From the NCBI GenBank assembly GCA_964550895.1, contig CAZKAP010000023.1, positions 1-52,474 of the forward strand: a DNA stretch of 52,474 nt, written 5' to 3'. Under the pieces are notes generated by a model. The model ran no database searches and was not told where the DNA came from. It saw only the letters and a program-made list of their open reading frames with translations. This DNA comes from CAZKAP01 sp964550895 (GTDB lineage Bacteria; Bacteroidota; Bacteroidia; Flavobacteriales; Flavobacteriaceae). Shown in pieces: positions 8,284 through 16,560 of this stretch. Numbering within the stretch: the first letter of the stretch is position 1; every line of letters starts with the position of its first letter. Both the position numbers and the translations under genes were made by a program.

Positions 8284-8651
8284 TGGTACAACAGGAAAGC
8301 AGATTAAAGGTAGCAGATAACACCGGAGCCAAGGAAGTCCTTACCATCCGGGTGTTGGGAGGAACCAAGAGAAGGTACGCCTCCCTGGGAGATAAGATCG
8401 TGGTCTCTGTCAAGGAAGCCGCTCCAAACGGTACTGTTAAGAAGGGATCGGTTTCTACGGCCGTGGTCGTTCGTACGCGCAAGGAAGTGCGTCGTCCTGA
8501 CGGTTCGTACATACGCTTCGACGACAATGCGTGTGTGCTTCTGAATCCAGCTGGCGAGATGCGAGGCACACGGGTTTTCGGACCGGTTGCCCGGGAGCTC
8601 AGGGACCGGCAGTTTATGAAGATTGTTTCACTGGCACCCGAGGTGCTCTAA
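8283..8651 (+). CDS. rplN: 50S ribosomal protein L14
   Basis: L14 forms an intersubunit bridge with 16S rRNA and is the site bound by silencing factor RsfS. The protein has exactly the canonical 122 residues. It begins MVQQESRLKVADNTGAKEV and contains the signature region ending in RFDDNACVLLNP and the GTRVFGPVARELR block. Its start overlaps the rpsQ stop. Confidence 0.99.
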   Translation: MVQQESRLKVADNTGAKEVLTIRVLGGTKRRYASLGDKIVVSVKEAAPNGTVKKGSVSTAVVVRTRKEVRRPDGSYIRFDDNACVLLNPAGEMRGTRVFGPVARELRDRQFMKIVSLAPEVL

Positions 8652-8662
8652 TCGCCGTAACC

Positions 8663-8974
8663 ATGAAAACGAAGATCAAAGTAGGAGATAACGTAAAGGT
8701 TATCAGCGGAGGTAACAAAGGCAAGGAAGGTGCGGTGGTAAGCATCGACAAGAGCAAGAACCGTGCGGTGGTGGAAGGCGTTAACCTGAAGTCCAAGCAC
8801 GAGAAACCCAGTGCGACCAATCCTCAGGGGGGCATCGTTGAAAAGGAAGCCCCTATACACCTGTCCAACCTGTCCCTGGTCGATCCCAAATCCGGAGAAT
8901 CCACCCGGGTAGGCTACGAGCTCAGGGACGGTAAGAAGGTCAGGGTGAGTAAGAAATCAAACGAAGTTATTTAG
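8663..8974 (+). CDS. rplX: 50S ribosomal protein L24
   Basis: L24 is one of the two proteins that start 50S assembly. The ATG at 8663 gives MKTKIKVGDNVKVISGGNKGKEG, the standard KOW-motif start, and 103 residues. A longer frame beginning at 8531 overlaps rplN and is rejected. The middle segment KHEKPSATNPQGGIVEKEAPIH is typical. rplE starts two bases after its stop. Confidence 0.98.
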   Translation: MKTKIKVGDNVKVISGGNKGKEGAVVSIDKSKNRAVVEGVNLKSKHEKPSATNPQGGIVEKEAPIHLSNLSLVDPKSGESTRVGYELRDGKKVRVSKKSNEVI

Positions 8975-8976
8975 TC

Positions 8977-9528
8977 ATGAGTTACGTGCCAAGATTAAAG
9001 AAGGAGTATGAGGAACGGGTAATCGGAGCCCTCAAAGAGGAGTTCGGTTACAAAAATGTCATGCAGGTTCCCAGACTCCAGAAGATTGTCCTGAGCCGAG
9101 GGGTTGGAGCTGCCGTGGCGGACAAGAAGCTGATAGAATATGCCGTCGACGAATTGACTAATATCGCGGGTCAGAGGGCCGTATCCACCATATCCAAGAA
9201 GGACGTGGCAAGCTTTAAACTGCGGAAAGGAATGCCGATTGGTGCAAAGGTAACCCTGAGAGGGGAGCGGATGTACGAATTTCTGGACCGTCTGATCACC
9301 ACGGCCCTTCCAAGGGTCAGGGATTTTCAGGGCGTAAAGGCCAATGGATTCGACGGGCGGGGAAATTACAATCTCGGTATCACCGAGCAGATCATCTTCC
9401 CGGAGATCAACATCGATAAAATCAACCGAATCAACGGGATGGACATCACCTTCGTCACCACTGCGGAAACCGATAAGGAGGCAAAATCACTGTTAACTGA
9501 AATGGGGCTACCCTTCAAAAAGAACTAG
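8977..9528 (+). CDS. rplE: 50S ribosomal protein L5
   Basis: L5 binds 5S rRNA with L18 and contacts P-site tRNA. The protein has 183 residues. It carries the signature MQVPRLQKIVLSRGVG near residue 29 and the GKGxxxG-like segment FKLRKGMPIGAKVTLRGERM. The C-terminal part contains GNYNLGITEQIIFPEI. rpsN begins two bases later, implying tight coupling. Confidence 0.99.
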   Translation: MSYVPRLKKEYEERVIGALKEEFGYKNVMQVPRLQKIVLSRGVGAAVADKKLIEYAVDELTNIAGQRAVSTISKKDVASFKLRKGMPIGAKVTLRGERMYEFLDRLITTALPRVRDFQGVKANGFDGRGNYNLGITEQIIFPEINIDKINRINGMDITFVTTAETDKEAKSLLTEMGLPFKKN

Positions 9529-9530
9529 AA

Positions 9531-9800
9531 ATGGCAAAGGAATCAATGAAAGCGCGTGAGCGCAAACGAGAAAGACTGGCCGCAAAATACGCTGAGAAGC
9601 GGAAAGCCCTTAAGGAGGCGGGTGACTATGAGGCGCTTCAGAAGCTTCCCAAGAATGCTTCACCTGTGCGACTGAGAAACCGCTGTAAGCTGACAGGGCG
9701 TCCCCGGGGCTACATGAGGACATTCGGTATCTCACGAGTTATGTTTCGGGAAATGGCCAACCAGGGATTGATCCCCGGAGTTAAAAAGGCGAGTTGGTAA
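9531..9800 (+). CDS. rpsN: 30S ribosomal protein S14, zinc-independent type
   Basis: S14 binds the 16S 3' major domain in the head. The 89-residue protein is the long C-minus form. It has one cysteine (RNRCKLTGRPRGYMR) and lacks the CxxC pairs of the short zinc form. The N-terminal MAKESMKARERKRERLAAKY helix is typical. It lies between rplE and rpsH in spc operon order. Confidence 0.98.
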   Translation: MAKESMKARERKRERLAAKYAEKRKALKEAGDYEALQKLPKNASPVRLRNRCKLTGRPRGYMRTFGISRVMFREMANQGLIPGVKKASW

Positions 9801-9816
9801 CGAAGAAATTGGAGAA

Positions 9817-10215
9817 ATGGTAACAGATCCTATAGCAGATTATTTAACCCGTATCCGAAACGCCAGTCGTGCCGGTCACAGGGTAGTTTCGATTCCCGCT
9901 TCAAACCTGAAGAAGGAAATCACCAAGATCCTTTTTGACCAGGGCTACATCCTGAGTTATAAGTTCGAAGACGAGGGACCGCAAGGGAACATCAAGATTG
10001 CCTTGAAGTACGATAGAGAAACGCGGAGTTCCGTAATCCAGAAACTGGAACGGATAAGTACACCGGGATTGCGCAGGTATGCGAGTGCCGATGAACTTCC
10101 CCGTGTGTTGAACGGACTGGGTGTGGCGATCATTTCGACTTCGCACGGAGTGATGACCGACAAGCAGGCCCGTAAAGAGAACGTAGGAGGCGAGGTCCTC
10201 TGCTATGTTTATTAA
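9817..10215 (+). CDS. rpsH: 30S ribosomal protein S8
   Basis: S8 binds the 16S central domain and in E. coli represses the spc operon. The protein has 132 residues. It begins MVTDPIADYLTRIRNASRAGH and ends with the signature ISTSHGVMTDKQARKENVGGEVLCYVY. Whether S8 autoregulates here cannot be told from the sequence; gaps to neighbours are 16 and 15 bases. Confidence 0.98.
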   Translation: MVTDPIADYLTRIRNASRAGHRVVSIPASNLKKEITKILFDQGYILSYKFEDEGPQGNIKIALKYDRETRSSVIQKLERISTPGLRRYASADELPRVLNGLGVAIISTSHGVMTDKQARKENVGGEVLCYVY

Positions 10216-10230
10216 AATAAGAATTGCGTC

Positions 10231-10773
10231 ATGTCAAGAATTGGAAATGCAATAATCGAAATTCCGGAAGGGGTCACGGTCAAGATCGGGGAGGATCAGG
10301 TCGAAGTCTCGGGTAAGCTGGGTACCCTGGTTCAGGAGTACTCCCGTGTGAAAATTACCCAGGAGGATGGTGTTCTAACAGTGGAGCGCCCCAGCGACAG
10401 TAAGCCCGACAGGGCCCTGCACGGGTTATATCGCTCACTGATCAGTAACATGGTTATCGGTGTATCCCGGGGCTGGACCAAGGAGCTCGAACTGGTTGGG
10501 GTAGGATACCGGGCCAGCAATCAGGGTCAGAAGCTCGACCTGGCCATCGGATTTTCCCACAACATCGTTCTGGACGTTGCCCCGGAGGTAAAGGTTGAGA
10601 CGCAATCGGAGAAGGGAAAAAACCCGCTCGTGAAACTCTCCTCCCACGACAAGCAGTTGCTCGGACAGGTAGCGGCAAAAATACGTTCGTTCAGAAAGCC
10701 CGAGCCGTACAAAGGAAAGGGCATCAAGTTTGTCGGCGAACAGATTCGAAGAAAAGCAGGTAAGTCTGCATAA
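10231..10773 (+). CDS. rplF: 50S ribosomal protein L6
   Basis: L6 lies near the factor-binding site at the base of the L7/L12 stalk. The protein has 180 residues with two related domains. It starts MSRIGNAIIEIPEGVTV. The second domain ends in the signature PEPYKGKGIKFVGEQIRRKAGKSA. A GYRAS motif sits in the middle. It is followed by rplR after 12 bases. Confidence 0.99.
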   Translation: MSRIGNAIIEIPEGVTVKIGEDQVEVSGKLGTLVQEYSRVKITQEDGVLTVERPSDSKPDRALHGLYRSLISNMVIGVSRGWTKELELVGVGYRASNQGQKLDLAIGFSHNIVLDVAPEVKVETQSEKGKNPLVKLSSHDKQLLGQVAAKIRSFRKPEPYKGKGIKFVGEQIRRKAGKSA

Positions 10774-10785
10774 GTATATAGACGG

Positions 10786-11139
10786 ATGAAATTAAGTAAG
10801 AGCCAAAGAAGACTGAGAATCCGAAGGAGGATTCGCAAGATTTCCACAGGGACCGAGGCGCGTCCCCGCCTGTCTGTTTTTCGCAGTAATAAGGAGATCT
10901 ACGCCCAGCTGATCGACGATGTAAAAGGAGTAACCCTGGCTGCGGCTTCGTCCCTGGACAAGGAATTTGAGGCCAAGGGTACCAAATCCGAGATCGCCAA
11001 AGAGGTAGGTAAAGTTATAGCCGAAAGGGCGCAAAAATTAGGGGTGACTACGGTGGCATTTGACCGCGGTGGCAACCTGTATCACGGACGAGTTAAATCG
11101 CTTGCAGAAGGTGCAAGGGAAGGTGGATTAAATTTTTAA
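10786..11139 (+). CDS. rplR: 50S ribosomal protein L18
   Basis: L18 binds 5S rRNA with L5 and anchors it in the central protuberance. The protein has 117 residues. The arginine/lysine-rich N-terminus (MKLSKSQRRLRIRRRIRK) is followed by RPRLSVFRSNKEIYAQLIDD. It ends in the usual VAFDRGGNLYHGRVKSLAEGAREGGLNF type tail. Confidence 0.98.
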   Translation: MKLSKSQRRLRIRRRIRKISTGTEARPRLSVFRSNKEIYAQLIDDVKGVTLAAASSLDKEFEAKGTKSEIAKEVGKVIAERAQKLGVTTVAFDRGGNLYHGRVKSLAEGAREGGLNF

Positions 11140-11148
11140 GAAGGGCTA

Positions 11149-11673
11149 ATGTTTCAGAATTATAAAAACGCCGAATTAGTAAAGCCGGGAGGCCTCGAAC
11201 TGAAGGATCGCCTCGTAGGCGTTCAGCGGGTTACCAAGGTAACCAAGGGTGGACGTGCATTTGGTTTTTCTGCCATTGTTGTGGTGGGAGACGAAAATGG
11301 TGTGGTCGGTCATGGACTGGGTAAGTCCAAGGAAGTAGCCACCGCCATTTCCAAGGCGGTAGAGGATGCCAAGAAGAACCTGGTACGCATTCCCATTCAG
11401 AATGGAACCCTTCCTCACCAGCAGAAAGGCAAGTACGGTGGAGCCCGGGTATACATTCAGCCAGCCTCCGAGGGTACCGGTGTGATCGCTGGTGGCGCAG
11501 TTAGGGCGGTGCTGGAAGCCGTGGGTGTACACGACGTATTGTCGAAGTCCCAGGGTTCTTCCAATCCCCACAACGTTGTAAAAGCTACTTTCGATGCGCT
11601 GCTTCAGCTAAGGAGCCCTGAAATGGTAGCCAAGCAACGGGGTATCAGCCTGAATAAAGTTTATAACGGCTAG
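11149..11673 (+). CDS. rpsE: 30S ribosomal protein S5
   Basis: S5 acts with S4 in decoding fidelity and mRNA entry. The 174-residue protein contains the double-stranded RNA-binding-like N-domain with VTKVTKGGRAFGFSAIVVVGDENG (about 28-51). This is followed by VGHGLGKSKEVATAISKAVEDAKKN and the C-terminal SQGSSNPHNVVKATFDAL. The gene lies nine bases after rplR. Confidence 0.98.
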   Translation: MFQNYKNAELVKPGGLELKDRLVGVQRVTKVTKGGRAFGFSAIVVVGDENGVVGHGLGKSKEVATAISKAVEDAKKNLVRIPIQNGTLPHQQKGKYGGARVYIQPASEGTGVIAGGAVRAVLEAVGVHDVLSKSQGSSNPHNVVKATFDALLQLRSPEMVAKQRGISLNKVYNG

Positions 11674-11676
11674 TCG

Positions 11677-11862
11677 ATGGAAAGAATTAAAGTAACACAG
11701 ATAAAAAGCGCCATTAAGCGCCCCAGGAACCAGAAGCTTACTCTGGAGGCCCTGGGTCTTGGAAGGATAGGTAAGACCGTAGAGCACAATGCCGAGAAGA
11801 GTATCCTCGGAATGGTGGATACCGTAAGGCATCTGGTGACGGTAGAAGAAATTAAGAACTAA
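11677..11862 (+). CDS. rpmD: 50S ribosomal protein L30
   Basis: L30 is a small 50S protein lying between rpsE and rplO, as here. The 61-residue product reads MERIKVTQIKSAIKRPRNQK and then the conserved LGLGRIGKTVEHNAEKSILGMVDTVRHLV. Spacers are three bases on each side. Confidence 0.97.
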   Translation: MERIKVTQIKSAIKRPRNQKLTLEALGLGRIGKTVEHNAEKSILGMVDTVRHLVTVEEIKN

Positions 11863-11865
11863 GCT

Positions 11866-12318
11866 ATGAACCTGAGTAATTTAAAGCCCGCAGAAGGCTC
11901 GAGAAACCGGCCCGGAAAACGAGTCGGCAGGGGAGAGGGATCCGGAAAAGGCGGGACCTCCAAGCGAGGACATAAAGGCGCCAAGTCCCGATCCGGTTAT
12001 TCCAGGAAGATCGGTTTCGAAGGTGGACAAATGCCCCTTCAGCGACGTGTACCCAAGTTCGGATTTACGAATATCAACCGCAAGGAGTACAAGCCGATCA
12101 ACCTCGATCGACTGCAGGATCTGGTGGACCGAAAAGGCGTAACCGACGAGATAACGCTGGACACGCTGATCGCTCATGGACTGGTCGGATCGAATGATCT
12201 GGTCAAAATACTGGGAAGTGGAGAGGTGAAGGCGAAGCTCAAGGTCAGCGCTCACAAGTTCAGTGACAGTGCCAAGAAGGCCATAGAGGAAGCAGGTGGC
12301 GAGGCCATCACAGTTTAA
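11866..12318 (+). CDS. rplO: 50S ribosomal protein L15
   Basis: L15 is a late 50S assembly protein. The protein has 150 residues. The glycine- and arginine-rich N-terminal arm (KRVGRGEGSGKGGTSKRGHKGAKSRSG) is followed by KIGFEGGQMPLQRRVPKFGF. The C-terminal domain carries VKILGSGEVKAKLKVSAHKFSDSAKKAIE, matching the family pattern. It lies 12 bases before secY. Confidence 0.98.
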   Translation: MNLSNLKPAEGSRNRPGKRVGRGEGSGKGGTSKRGHKGAKSRSGYSRKIGFEGGQMPLQRRVPKFGFTNINRKEYKPINLDRLQDLVDRKGVTDEITLDTLIAHGLVGSNDLVKILGSGEVKAKLKVSAHKFSDSAKKAIEEAGGEAITV

Positions 12319-12330
12319 GCGTGCGTACGT

Positions 12331-13674
12331 ATGGATAAGTTTATAGATACACTCAAAAGCATTTGGAAGATCAAGGAACTTCGGGACCGGGTTTTACTTA
12401 CCCTGGCTCTGTTGGCGGTGTATCGATTCGGTGCACAGGTCGCGCTCCCCGGAGTGGATTCTAATCTGCTCGCGGAGTACGCCGAGACTACGGAACAGGG
12501 AATCCTTGGGTTGCTCAATGCCTTTACGGGCGGGGCTTTCTCCAAGATATCCGTATTTGCCCTGGGGATCATGCCCTACATATCGGCATCCATCATCGTC
12601 CAGCTAATGGGTATCGCCATACCCTATCTGCAAAAACTGGACAAGGAAGGAGAAAGCGGACGCAAGACCAAGACCCAGATCACTCGCTGGCTAACCATCC
12701 TGATCTGCCTGGTGCAGGCGCCTACGTATCTGTTGAACCTGGGTACACTCGGCGTTCCGGATGAAGCCTTTATCCTGGGTAAGGGTTGGGACTTCCTGGT
12801 TCCCTCGGTTATTATCCTGGTAGCGGGCTGTATTTTCGCCATGTGGCTGGGAGAGAAGATCACCGACCGCGGCATTGGTAACGGGATCAGTATACTGATA
12901 ACCGTAGGGATCATAGCTACCTTCCCGCAGTCGTTCTGGCAGGAGGTGATTTATCGAAACACCGGTGACAACGGTGGCCCCATGCTGATCCTGGTGGAGG
13001 TAATTCTGTGGTTTGTGGTTATACTGGCCTGTGTGCTGGTGGTAACGGCCATACGTCAGATTCCTGTGCAGTATGCGCGGAGGTCAGCTTCGGGGGGCTA
13101 CGAAAAGAATGCGATCGGGGCGAGGCAGTACATCCCTCTGAAATTGAATTCTTCAGGTGTAATGCCCATCATTTTCGCTCAGGCGATCATGTTTGCTCCC
13201 GCCCTCTTGGGTAAGAGCATCAACGATACCTCGTTCGGGGCCTGGATGGAGACCAATTTCAGCGACATCTTCGGTTTCGCCTACAATACGCTGTTCGCGA
13301 TTTTGATCATCATATTTACGTTCTTTTATACGGCGATAACCGTTCCTACGAATAAGATGGCGGATGACCTGAAGAGAAGCGGAGGGTTCATACCCGGAAT
13401 CCGTCCGGGTAAGGAAACCGGTGATTATCTCGACCGTATCATGTCGCTGATTACCCTGCCCGGATCCATTTTTCTGGCTGCACTGGCAGTGCTTCCTGCC
13501 GTATTCAACAAGGTCATGGATATGCAGGCCGGTTGGGCGATCTTTTATGGAGGTACCTCCCTCCTGATCATGGTGGGGGTGGCCATAGACACGATTCAGC
13601 AGGTGAATTCGTATCTGCTGAACAGGCATTACGACGGTTTGATGAAAACCGGAAAACAACGAAAATCAGCATAA
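12331..13674 (+). CDS. secY: Protein translocase channel subunit SecY
   Basis: SecY is the pore of the SecYEG translocon in the inner membrane. The protein has 447 residues with about ten hydrophobic segments. SecY signatures are visible: the TM2 region YRFGAQVALPGV...GLLNAFTGGAFSKISVFALGIMPYISASIIVQL, and the cytosolic loop KTGDYLDRI-type block (GKETGDYLDRIMSLITLPG). The loop IPVQYARR is also present. infA starts directly after the stop codon with no gap. Confidence 0.99.
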   Translation: MDKFIDTLKSIWKIKELRDRVLLTLALLAVYRFGAQVALPGVDSNLLAEYAETTEQGILGLLNAFTGGAFSKISVFALGIMPYISASIIVQLMGIAIPYLQKLDKEGESGRKTKTQITRWLTILICLVQAPTYLLNLGTLGVPDEAFILGKGWDFLVPSVIILVAGCIFAMWLGEKITDRGIGNGISILITVGIIATFPQSFWQEVIYRNTGDNGGPMLILVEVILWFVVILACVLVVTAIRQIPVQYARRSASGGYEKNAIGARQYIPLKLNSSGVMPIIFAQAIMFAPALLGKSINDTSFGAWMETNFSDIFGFAYNTLFAILIIIFTFFYTAITVPTNKMADDLKRSGGFIPGIRPGKETGDYLDRIMSLITLPGSIFLAALAVLPAVFNKVMDMQAGWAIFYGGTSLLIMVGVAIDTIQQVNSYLLNRHYDGLMKTGKQRKSA

Positions 13675-13890
13675 ATGGCAAAGCAAGCGGCTATAGAACA
13701 GGACGGAACCATTATTGAAGCGTTGTCGAACGCTATGTTCCGGGTCGAGCTGGAGAACGGCCACATCGTTACGGCACATATCTCCGGAAAGATGCGTATG
13801 CACTATATAAAATTATTGCCGGGGGATAAGGTCAAACTCGAGATGAGTCCGTACGACCTGACCAAGGCACGAATTACTTACAGGTACTAG
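13675..13890 (+). CDS. infA: Translation initiation factor IF-1
   Basis: IF-1 occupies the A site during initiation and assists IF-2 and IF-3. The 71-residue protein is one OB-fold domain. It shows the family core GTIIEALSNAMFRVELENGHIVTAHISGKMRMHYIKLLPGDKVKLEMSPYDLTKARITYRY. The ATG abuts the secY stop codon. rpmJ follows two bases later. Confidence 0.98.
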   Translation: MAKQAAIEQDGTIIEALSNAMFRVELENGHIVTAHISGKMRMHYIKLLPGDKVKLEMSPYDLTKARITYRY

Positions 13891-13892
13891 AA

Positions 13893-14009
13893 ATGAAGAC
13901 AAGAGCATCCATTAAGAAACGCAGTGCGGATTGCATAATCGTGAGACGAAAGGGACGGTTGTATGTGATTAACAAGAAGAATCCGCGATTTAAACAAAGA
14001 CAAGGATAG
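13893..14009 (+). CDS. rpmJ: 50S ribosomal protein L36, zinc-less form
   Basis: This 38-codon gene was read directly from the sequence. The product starts MKTRASIKKRSADC and ends NPRFKQRQG. L36 is the smallest 50S protein and normally binds zinc through three Cys and one His. Here only one cysteine (C14) remains, so it is the C-minus form that needs no zinc. It sits between infA and rpsM as expected. Confidence 0.95.
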   Translation: MKTRASIKKRSADCIIVRRKGRLYVINKKNPRFKQRQG

Positions 14010-14011
14010 TT

Positions 14012-14386
14012 ATGGCTCGAATAGCAGGTGTTGATATTCCAAGGCAGAAGAGGGGGGTCATTGCCCTGACCTACATTTTCGGTATAGGCAGAAGCCGAGC
14101 CCAGGATATACTGGCGAAGGCCAAGGTGTCAGAGGACAAGAAGGTGAACGACTGGCAGGACGACGAAATCGGAAGGATCCGGGAGGCCGTCTCTGAATTT
14201 ACCATAGAAGGGGAACTCCGTTCTGAGGTACAGCTCAACATCAAGCGCTTGATGGATATTGGCTGCCAGCGGGGTATCCGTCATCGTGCCGGACTGCCGC
14301 TTCGCGGACAGCGTACCAAGAACAACAGCCGGACCCGGAAAGGAAAGAGGAAAACAGTTGCCAACAAGAAGAAGGCGACTAAATAA
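14012..14386 (+). CDS. rpsM: 30S ribosomal protein S13
   Basis: S13 is a head protein that contacts P-site tRNA and forms intersubunit bridges. The protein has 124 residues. It begins MARIAGVDIPRQKRGVIALTYIFGIG and ends in the signature RGIRHRAGLPLRGQRTKNNSRTRKGKRKTV. A 70-base gap to rpsK follows, with no gene and only a weak 4-bp hairpin (CCCG...CGGG). Confidence 0.98.
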   Translation: MARIAGVDIPRQKRGVIALTYIFGIGRSRAQDILAKAKVSEDKKVNDWQDDEIGRIREAVSEFTIEGELRSEVQLNIKRLMDIGCQRGIRHRAGLPLRGQRTKNNSRTRKGKRKTVANKKKATK

Positions 14387-14456
14387 CAGGTGATCCGACG
14401 GAGTAGGCCAACACCCGAAAGGGAACGGGCTTCCGGGGAAATCCAAAGCAGTTAAC

Positions 14457-14849
14457 ATGGCAAAGGGAAACACAAAAACGGTCAAGAAAAGGAAGGTAGC
14501 AATCGACGCCACGGGTGAAGCCCACATCGTAGCCTCCTTCAACAACATCATCATCTCGCTCACCAATAAGAAGGGGGATGTGATCTCGTGGTCTTCAGCT
14601 GGAAAGATGGGATTCCGCGGGTCGAAAAAGAATACCCCTTATGCGGCTCAGGTGGCCGCAGAAGATTGCTCCAAGGTCGCTCATGAGGCAGGCCTTCGCA
14701 AAGTCAAGGTATATGTAAAGGGACCCGGTAACGGAAGGGAGTCTGCCATCCGTACCATACACAATTCCGGCATCGAGGTTACGGAAATTATCGACGTGAC
14801 TCCGCTGCCTCACAACGGTTGTCGTCCACCGAAACGAAGAAGAGTATAA
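14457..14849 (+). CDS. rpsK: 30S ribosomal protein S11
   Basis: S11 lies on the 30S platform and helps select the correct start codon context. The protein has 130 residues. It carries HIVASFNNIIISLTNKKGDVISWSSAGKMGFRGSKKNTPYAAQ and ends with the standard DVTPLPHNGCRPPKRRRV. A 79-base gene-free gap follows before rpsD, one of the longest inside the cluster. Confidence 0.98.
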   Translation: MAKGNTKTVKKRKVAIDATGEAHIVASFNNIIISLTNKKGDVISWSSAGKMGFRGSKKNTPYAAQVAAEDCSKVAHEAGLRKVKVYVKGPGNGRESAIRTIHNSGIEVTEIIDVTPLPHNGCRPPKRRRV

Positions 14850-14928
14850 ATCACTATTCCGGGCGTACATCACAGATTATCGAAGGATAAGCCTTAATTC
14901 ATAATCGTACCCCGTTTAATTATCAGTT

Positions 14929-15534
14929 ATGGCAAGATATACAGGTCCAAAAACCAAAATCGCCCGTAAGTTCGGCGAGCCTATTTTCGGGGACGACAAG
15001 TCCTTCGAAAGGAAGAAGTACCCACCCGGCATGCACGGGAATAACCGTCGCCGAGGTAAGCAATCCGAATACGCCATCCAGTTGATGGAGAAGCAGAAGG
15101 CTAAGTACACCTACGGGATACTGGAGCGTCAGTTCCGAAACCTCTTTAAACAGGCAAACCGAAGCAAGGGAGTAACCGGCGAGGTGCTTCTTCAGTTGTG
15201 CGAGAGTCGTCTCGATAACGTGGTGTACCGTATGGGGATCGCACCTAGCCGCAGGGCAGCTCGGCAACTGGTTTCCCACCGGCATATCGTCGTGAACGGC
15301 GAGGTCGTGAACATTCCCTCTTATTCGCTGAAGCCCGGCGATGTAATCGGAGTACGCGAAAAGTCAAAGTCACTCCTGGTCGTCCAGGATTCTCTGGACA
15401 ACAACTCCAGCGTTTACGAGTGGCTCAGCTGGAACAGCGAAAAAAAGGAAGGTACCTTTGTAAACGTACCGGAGCGCATCCAGATTCCGGAAGCGATCAA
15501 GGAGCAGTTGATCGTCGAACTTTATTCCAAATAA
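14929..15534 (+). CDS. rpsD: 30S ribosomal protein S4
   Basis: S4 nucleates 30S body assembly and helps form the mRNA entry site; in several phyla it represses its own operon. The protein has 201 residues. It starts MARYTGPKTKIARKFGEPIFG and carries the S4 RNA-binding domain with ESRLDNVVYRMGIAPSRRAARQLVSHRHIVVNGEVVNIPSY (about 90-130). It lacks the N-terminal zinc-binding cysteines, as in other C-minus forms. Confidence 0.99.
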   Translation: MARYTGPKTKIARKFGEPIFGDDKSFERKKYPPGMHGNNRRRGKQSEYAIQLMEKQKAKYTYGILERQFRNLFKQANRSKGVTGEVLLQLCESRLDNVVYRMGIAPSRRAARQLVSHRHIVVNGEVVNIPSYSLKPGDVIGVREKSKSLLVVQDSLDNNSSVYEWLSWNSEKKEGTFVNVPERIQIPEAIKEQLIVELYSK

Positions 15535-15546
15535 TTAAGCAGCTTT

Positions 15547-16539
15547 ATGGCATTATTAAACTTTCAGAAGCCGGACAAGGTAATCATGGTGGACTCTACG
15601 GAGTCAGAGGGCAAATTTGAATTTCGCCCGCTAGAGCCCGGATACGGTCTCACCGTTGGCAATGCATTGAGGAGAGTTCTTTTGTCTTCCCTCGAAGGTT
15701 TTGCCATTACCTCGGTTCGAATGGATGGTGTGGAGCACGAGTTTTCCGTAATCCCAGGAGTTGTAGAGGATGTTACGGAGATTATACTGAACCTGAAGCA
15801 GGTACGCTTCAAGCGTCAGATCGACGACCTGGATAGCGAGGCCGTTGCTATTGCCGTAAGCGGTAAGGATCAGTTGAAGGCAGGAGACTTTTCCAATTTC
15901 ATTTCCGGTTTTCAGGTGCTGAATCCCGACCTGGTGATCTGCAATCTGGATTCGAAGGTCTCACTGAACATAGAGCTGACGATCGAAAAGGGCAGGGGAT
16001 ACGTTCCTGCCGAGGAGAATAAGAAGCCCAATGCACCTATAGGCACTATAGCCGTGGATTCCGTTTTTACTCCGGTGAAGAACGTGAAGTACAGCATAGA
16101 GAATTTCCGGGTAGAACAGAAGACCGACTTCGAAAAACTGGTTTTTGAGATCGTTACGGATGGCTCTATAGCCCCGAAGGATGCTCTTACCGAGGCGGCC
16201 AAGGTGCTGATTCATCACTTCATGCTGTTCTCCGACGAACGGATAACCCTGGAGTCCGATGAGCTCGAGCGAACGGAGACCTACGATGAGGAGTCCCTGC
16301 ACATGCGTCAGTTGCTCAAGACCAAGCTGGTGGATATGGACTTGTCGGTCAGGGCACTGAACTGCCTGAAGGCGGCGGAAGTAGACACTCTGGGAGATCT
16401 GGTATCCTTCAACAAGAACGATCTGATGAAGTTCCGGAACTTCGGGAAGAAGTCGCTTACCGAACTGGAAGAACTCGTATTAAATAAGGGATTAAACTTT
16501 GGGATGGACCTGTCCAAGTACAAGCTGGACAAGGACTAA
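15547..16539 (+). CDS. rpoA: DNA-directed RNA polymerase subunit alpha
   Basis: The alpha subunit is the scaffold for RNA polymerase assembly. The protein has 330 residues with both domains. The N-terminal domain contains LEPGYGLTVGNALRRVLLSSLEGFAITSVRMDGVEHEF. The C-terminal domain carries ELDLSVRALNCLKAAEV-type helix-hairpin-helix sequence (DLSVRALNCLKAAEVDTLGDLV) and FGKKSLTELEELV. It lies in standard alpha operon order before rplQ. Confidence 0.99.
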   Translation: MALLNFQKPDKVIMVDSTESEGKFEFRPLEPGYGLTVGNALRRVLLSSLEGFAITSVRMDGVEHEFSVIPGVVEDVTEIILNLKQVRFKRQIDDLDSEAVAIAVSGKDQLKAGDFSNFISGFQVLNPDLVICNLDSKVSLNIELTIEKGRGYVPAEENKKPNAPIGTIAVDSVFTPVKNVKYSIENFRVEQKTDFEKLVFEIVTDGSIAPKDALTEAAKVLIHHFMLFSDERITLESDELERTETYDEESLHMRQLLKTKLVDMDLSVRALNCLKAAEVDTLGDLVSFNKNDLMKFRNFGKKSLTELEELVLNKGLNFGMDLSKYKLDKD

Positions 16540-16560
16540 TCCGATTCGAAAGAAAGGAAG

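Noticed and set aside
8531..8662. N-terminal extension of L24
   Set aside because: It overlaps the rplN coding region in another frame; the standard KOW start is at 8663.
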